This document shows, in pieces, positions 5,553 to 5,743 of a DNA stretch of 5,743 bases. Positions within the stretch are counted from its first letter, which is position 1. The number at the start of each line of letters is the position of its first letter. The notes under the pieces were generated by a model. It did no database searches. It was not told where the DNA came from and saw only the letters and a program-made list of their open reading frames with translations. This stretch comes from an uncultured Methylococcaceae bacterium (lineage in GTDB: Bacteria; Pseudomonadota; Gammaproteobacteria; Methylococcales; Methylomonadaceae), in contig CAIMDR010000744.1 in the NCBI GenBank assembly GCA_903839795.1, positions 1-5,743 of the forward strand. The letters run 5' to 3'. A program made the translations under genes and the position numbers.

Positions 5553-5743
5553 TTAGCTAAAAGAAGCTTCGGTACAGAAAATCCCGCCCGCCGTTGACGA
5601 ATTACCGCCGCCAAATAAATCCACGGCGACTGCTGACGAACACGGCATGTTTCAATGACGCTGATTAGAATCGCCAAAATTCTCGAGCCATCTTCGGTGC
5701 GTGTGCCATGACAAATGCTTCTTAAAATTACCCAATGACGTAA
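5543..5743 (-). CDS. IS66-like transposase, C-terminal end (5' part outside window)
   Basis: A minus-strand frame is open from the window edge to TGA at 5545-5543 and encodes 66 residues without any start codon, so it is the 3' end of a longer gene. The sequence contains HWVILRSICHGTRTEDG, then ILISVIETCR and PWIYLAAVIRQRR. This resembles the C-terminal region of IS66-family transposases, in which a GS/GT-rich turn is followed by a helix ending in ETCR and a PW.YL helix. The catalytic DDE core would lie outside the window. The last residues (LLLAKGG) are encoded by the G-rich strand of the repeat-like sequence at 5535-5552, so the natural C-terminus may be altered. Family level is a recognition call; it could also be another DDE transposase with a similar tail. 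Confidence 0.75.
   Translation of the reverse strand, partial: LRHWVILRSICHGTRTEDGSRILAILISVIETCRVRQQSPWIYLAAVIRQRRAGFSVPKLLLAKGG

Overview
The window reads as a chromosomal accessory segment of moderate-to-low GC from a Gram-negative bacterium. A lipobox lipoprotein and abundant short C-rich hairpin repeats fit a gammaproteobacterium. The repeat style recalls Methylococcales-type genomes, but that placement is inference from memory and was not tested.

Layout. Positions 3-101 (+) look like the tail of a gene entering from the left. Positions 102-475 hold no intact gene. They contain one copy of a MITE-like hairpin element (146-264) and a palindromic and direct-repeat unit (about 264-412). 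Positions 476-3812 (-) are a two-gene operon of divergent but related GTPases: a 579-residue protein is translated first and overlaps a 538-residue protein by 20 bases. A small lipoprotein (3919-4350, +) is transcribed divergently from the operon. A second, inverted copy of the hairpin element (4372-4474) follows it. Then comes a four-helix membrane protein of the DUF4239 (bestrophin-like) type (4550-5338, -), with its own clear sigma70-type promoter. The right edge (5543-5743, -) is the C-terminal end of an IS66-like transposase running off the window. Its last codons read through what looks like a third, truncated end of the same repeat.

How the parts may work together. The two GTPases share an unusual G3 motif (D-x-P-D-F-D-S) and a downstream V-V-S-x-E-[KR]-Y-x-D-x3-W block. 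They differ in G4: NQWD in one, and a degenerate NKLS in the other. Both carry hydrophobic segments near the C-terminus. This suggests a co-translated, membrane-associated, dynamin-like pair, possibly a heteromer with one active and one degenerate partner. A functional link to the lipoprotein or the DUF4239 protein is not shown by the sequence. Both complete hairpin elements lie between convergently transcribed genes (the left one provided the edge ORF is real).
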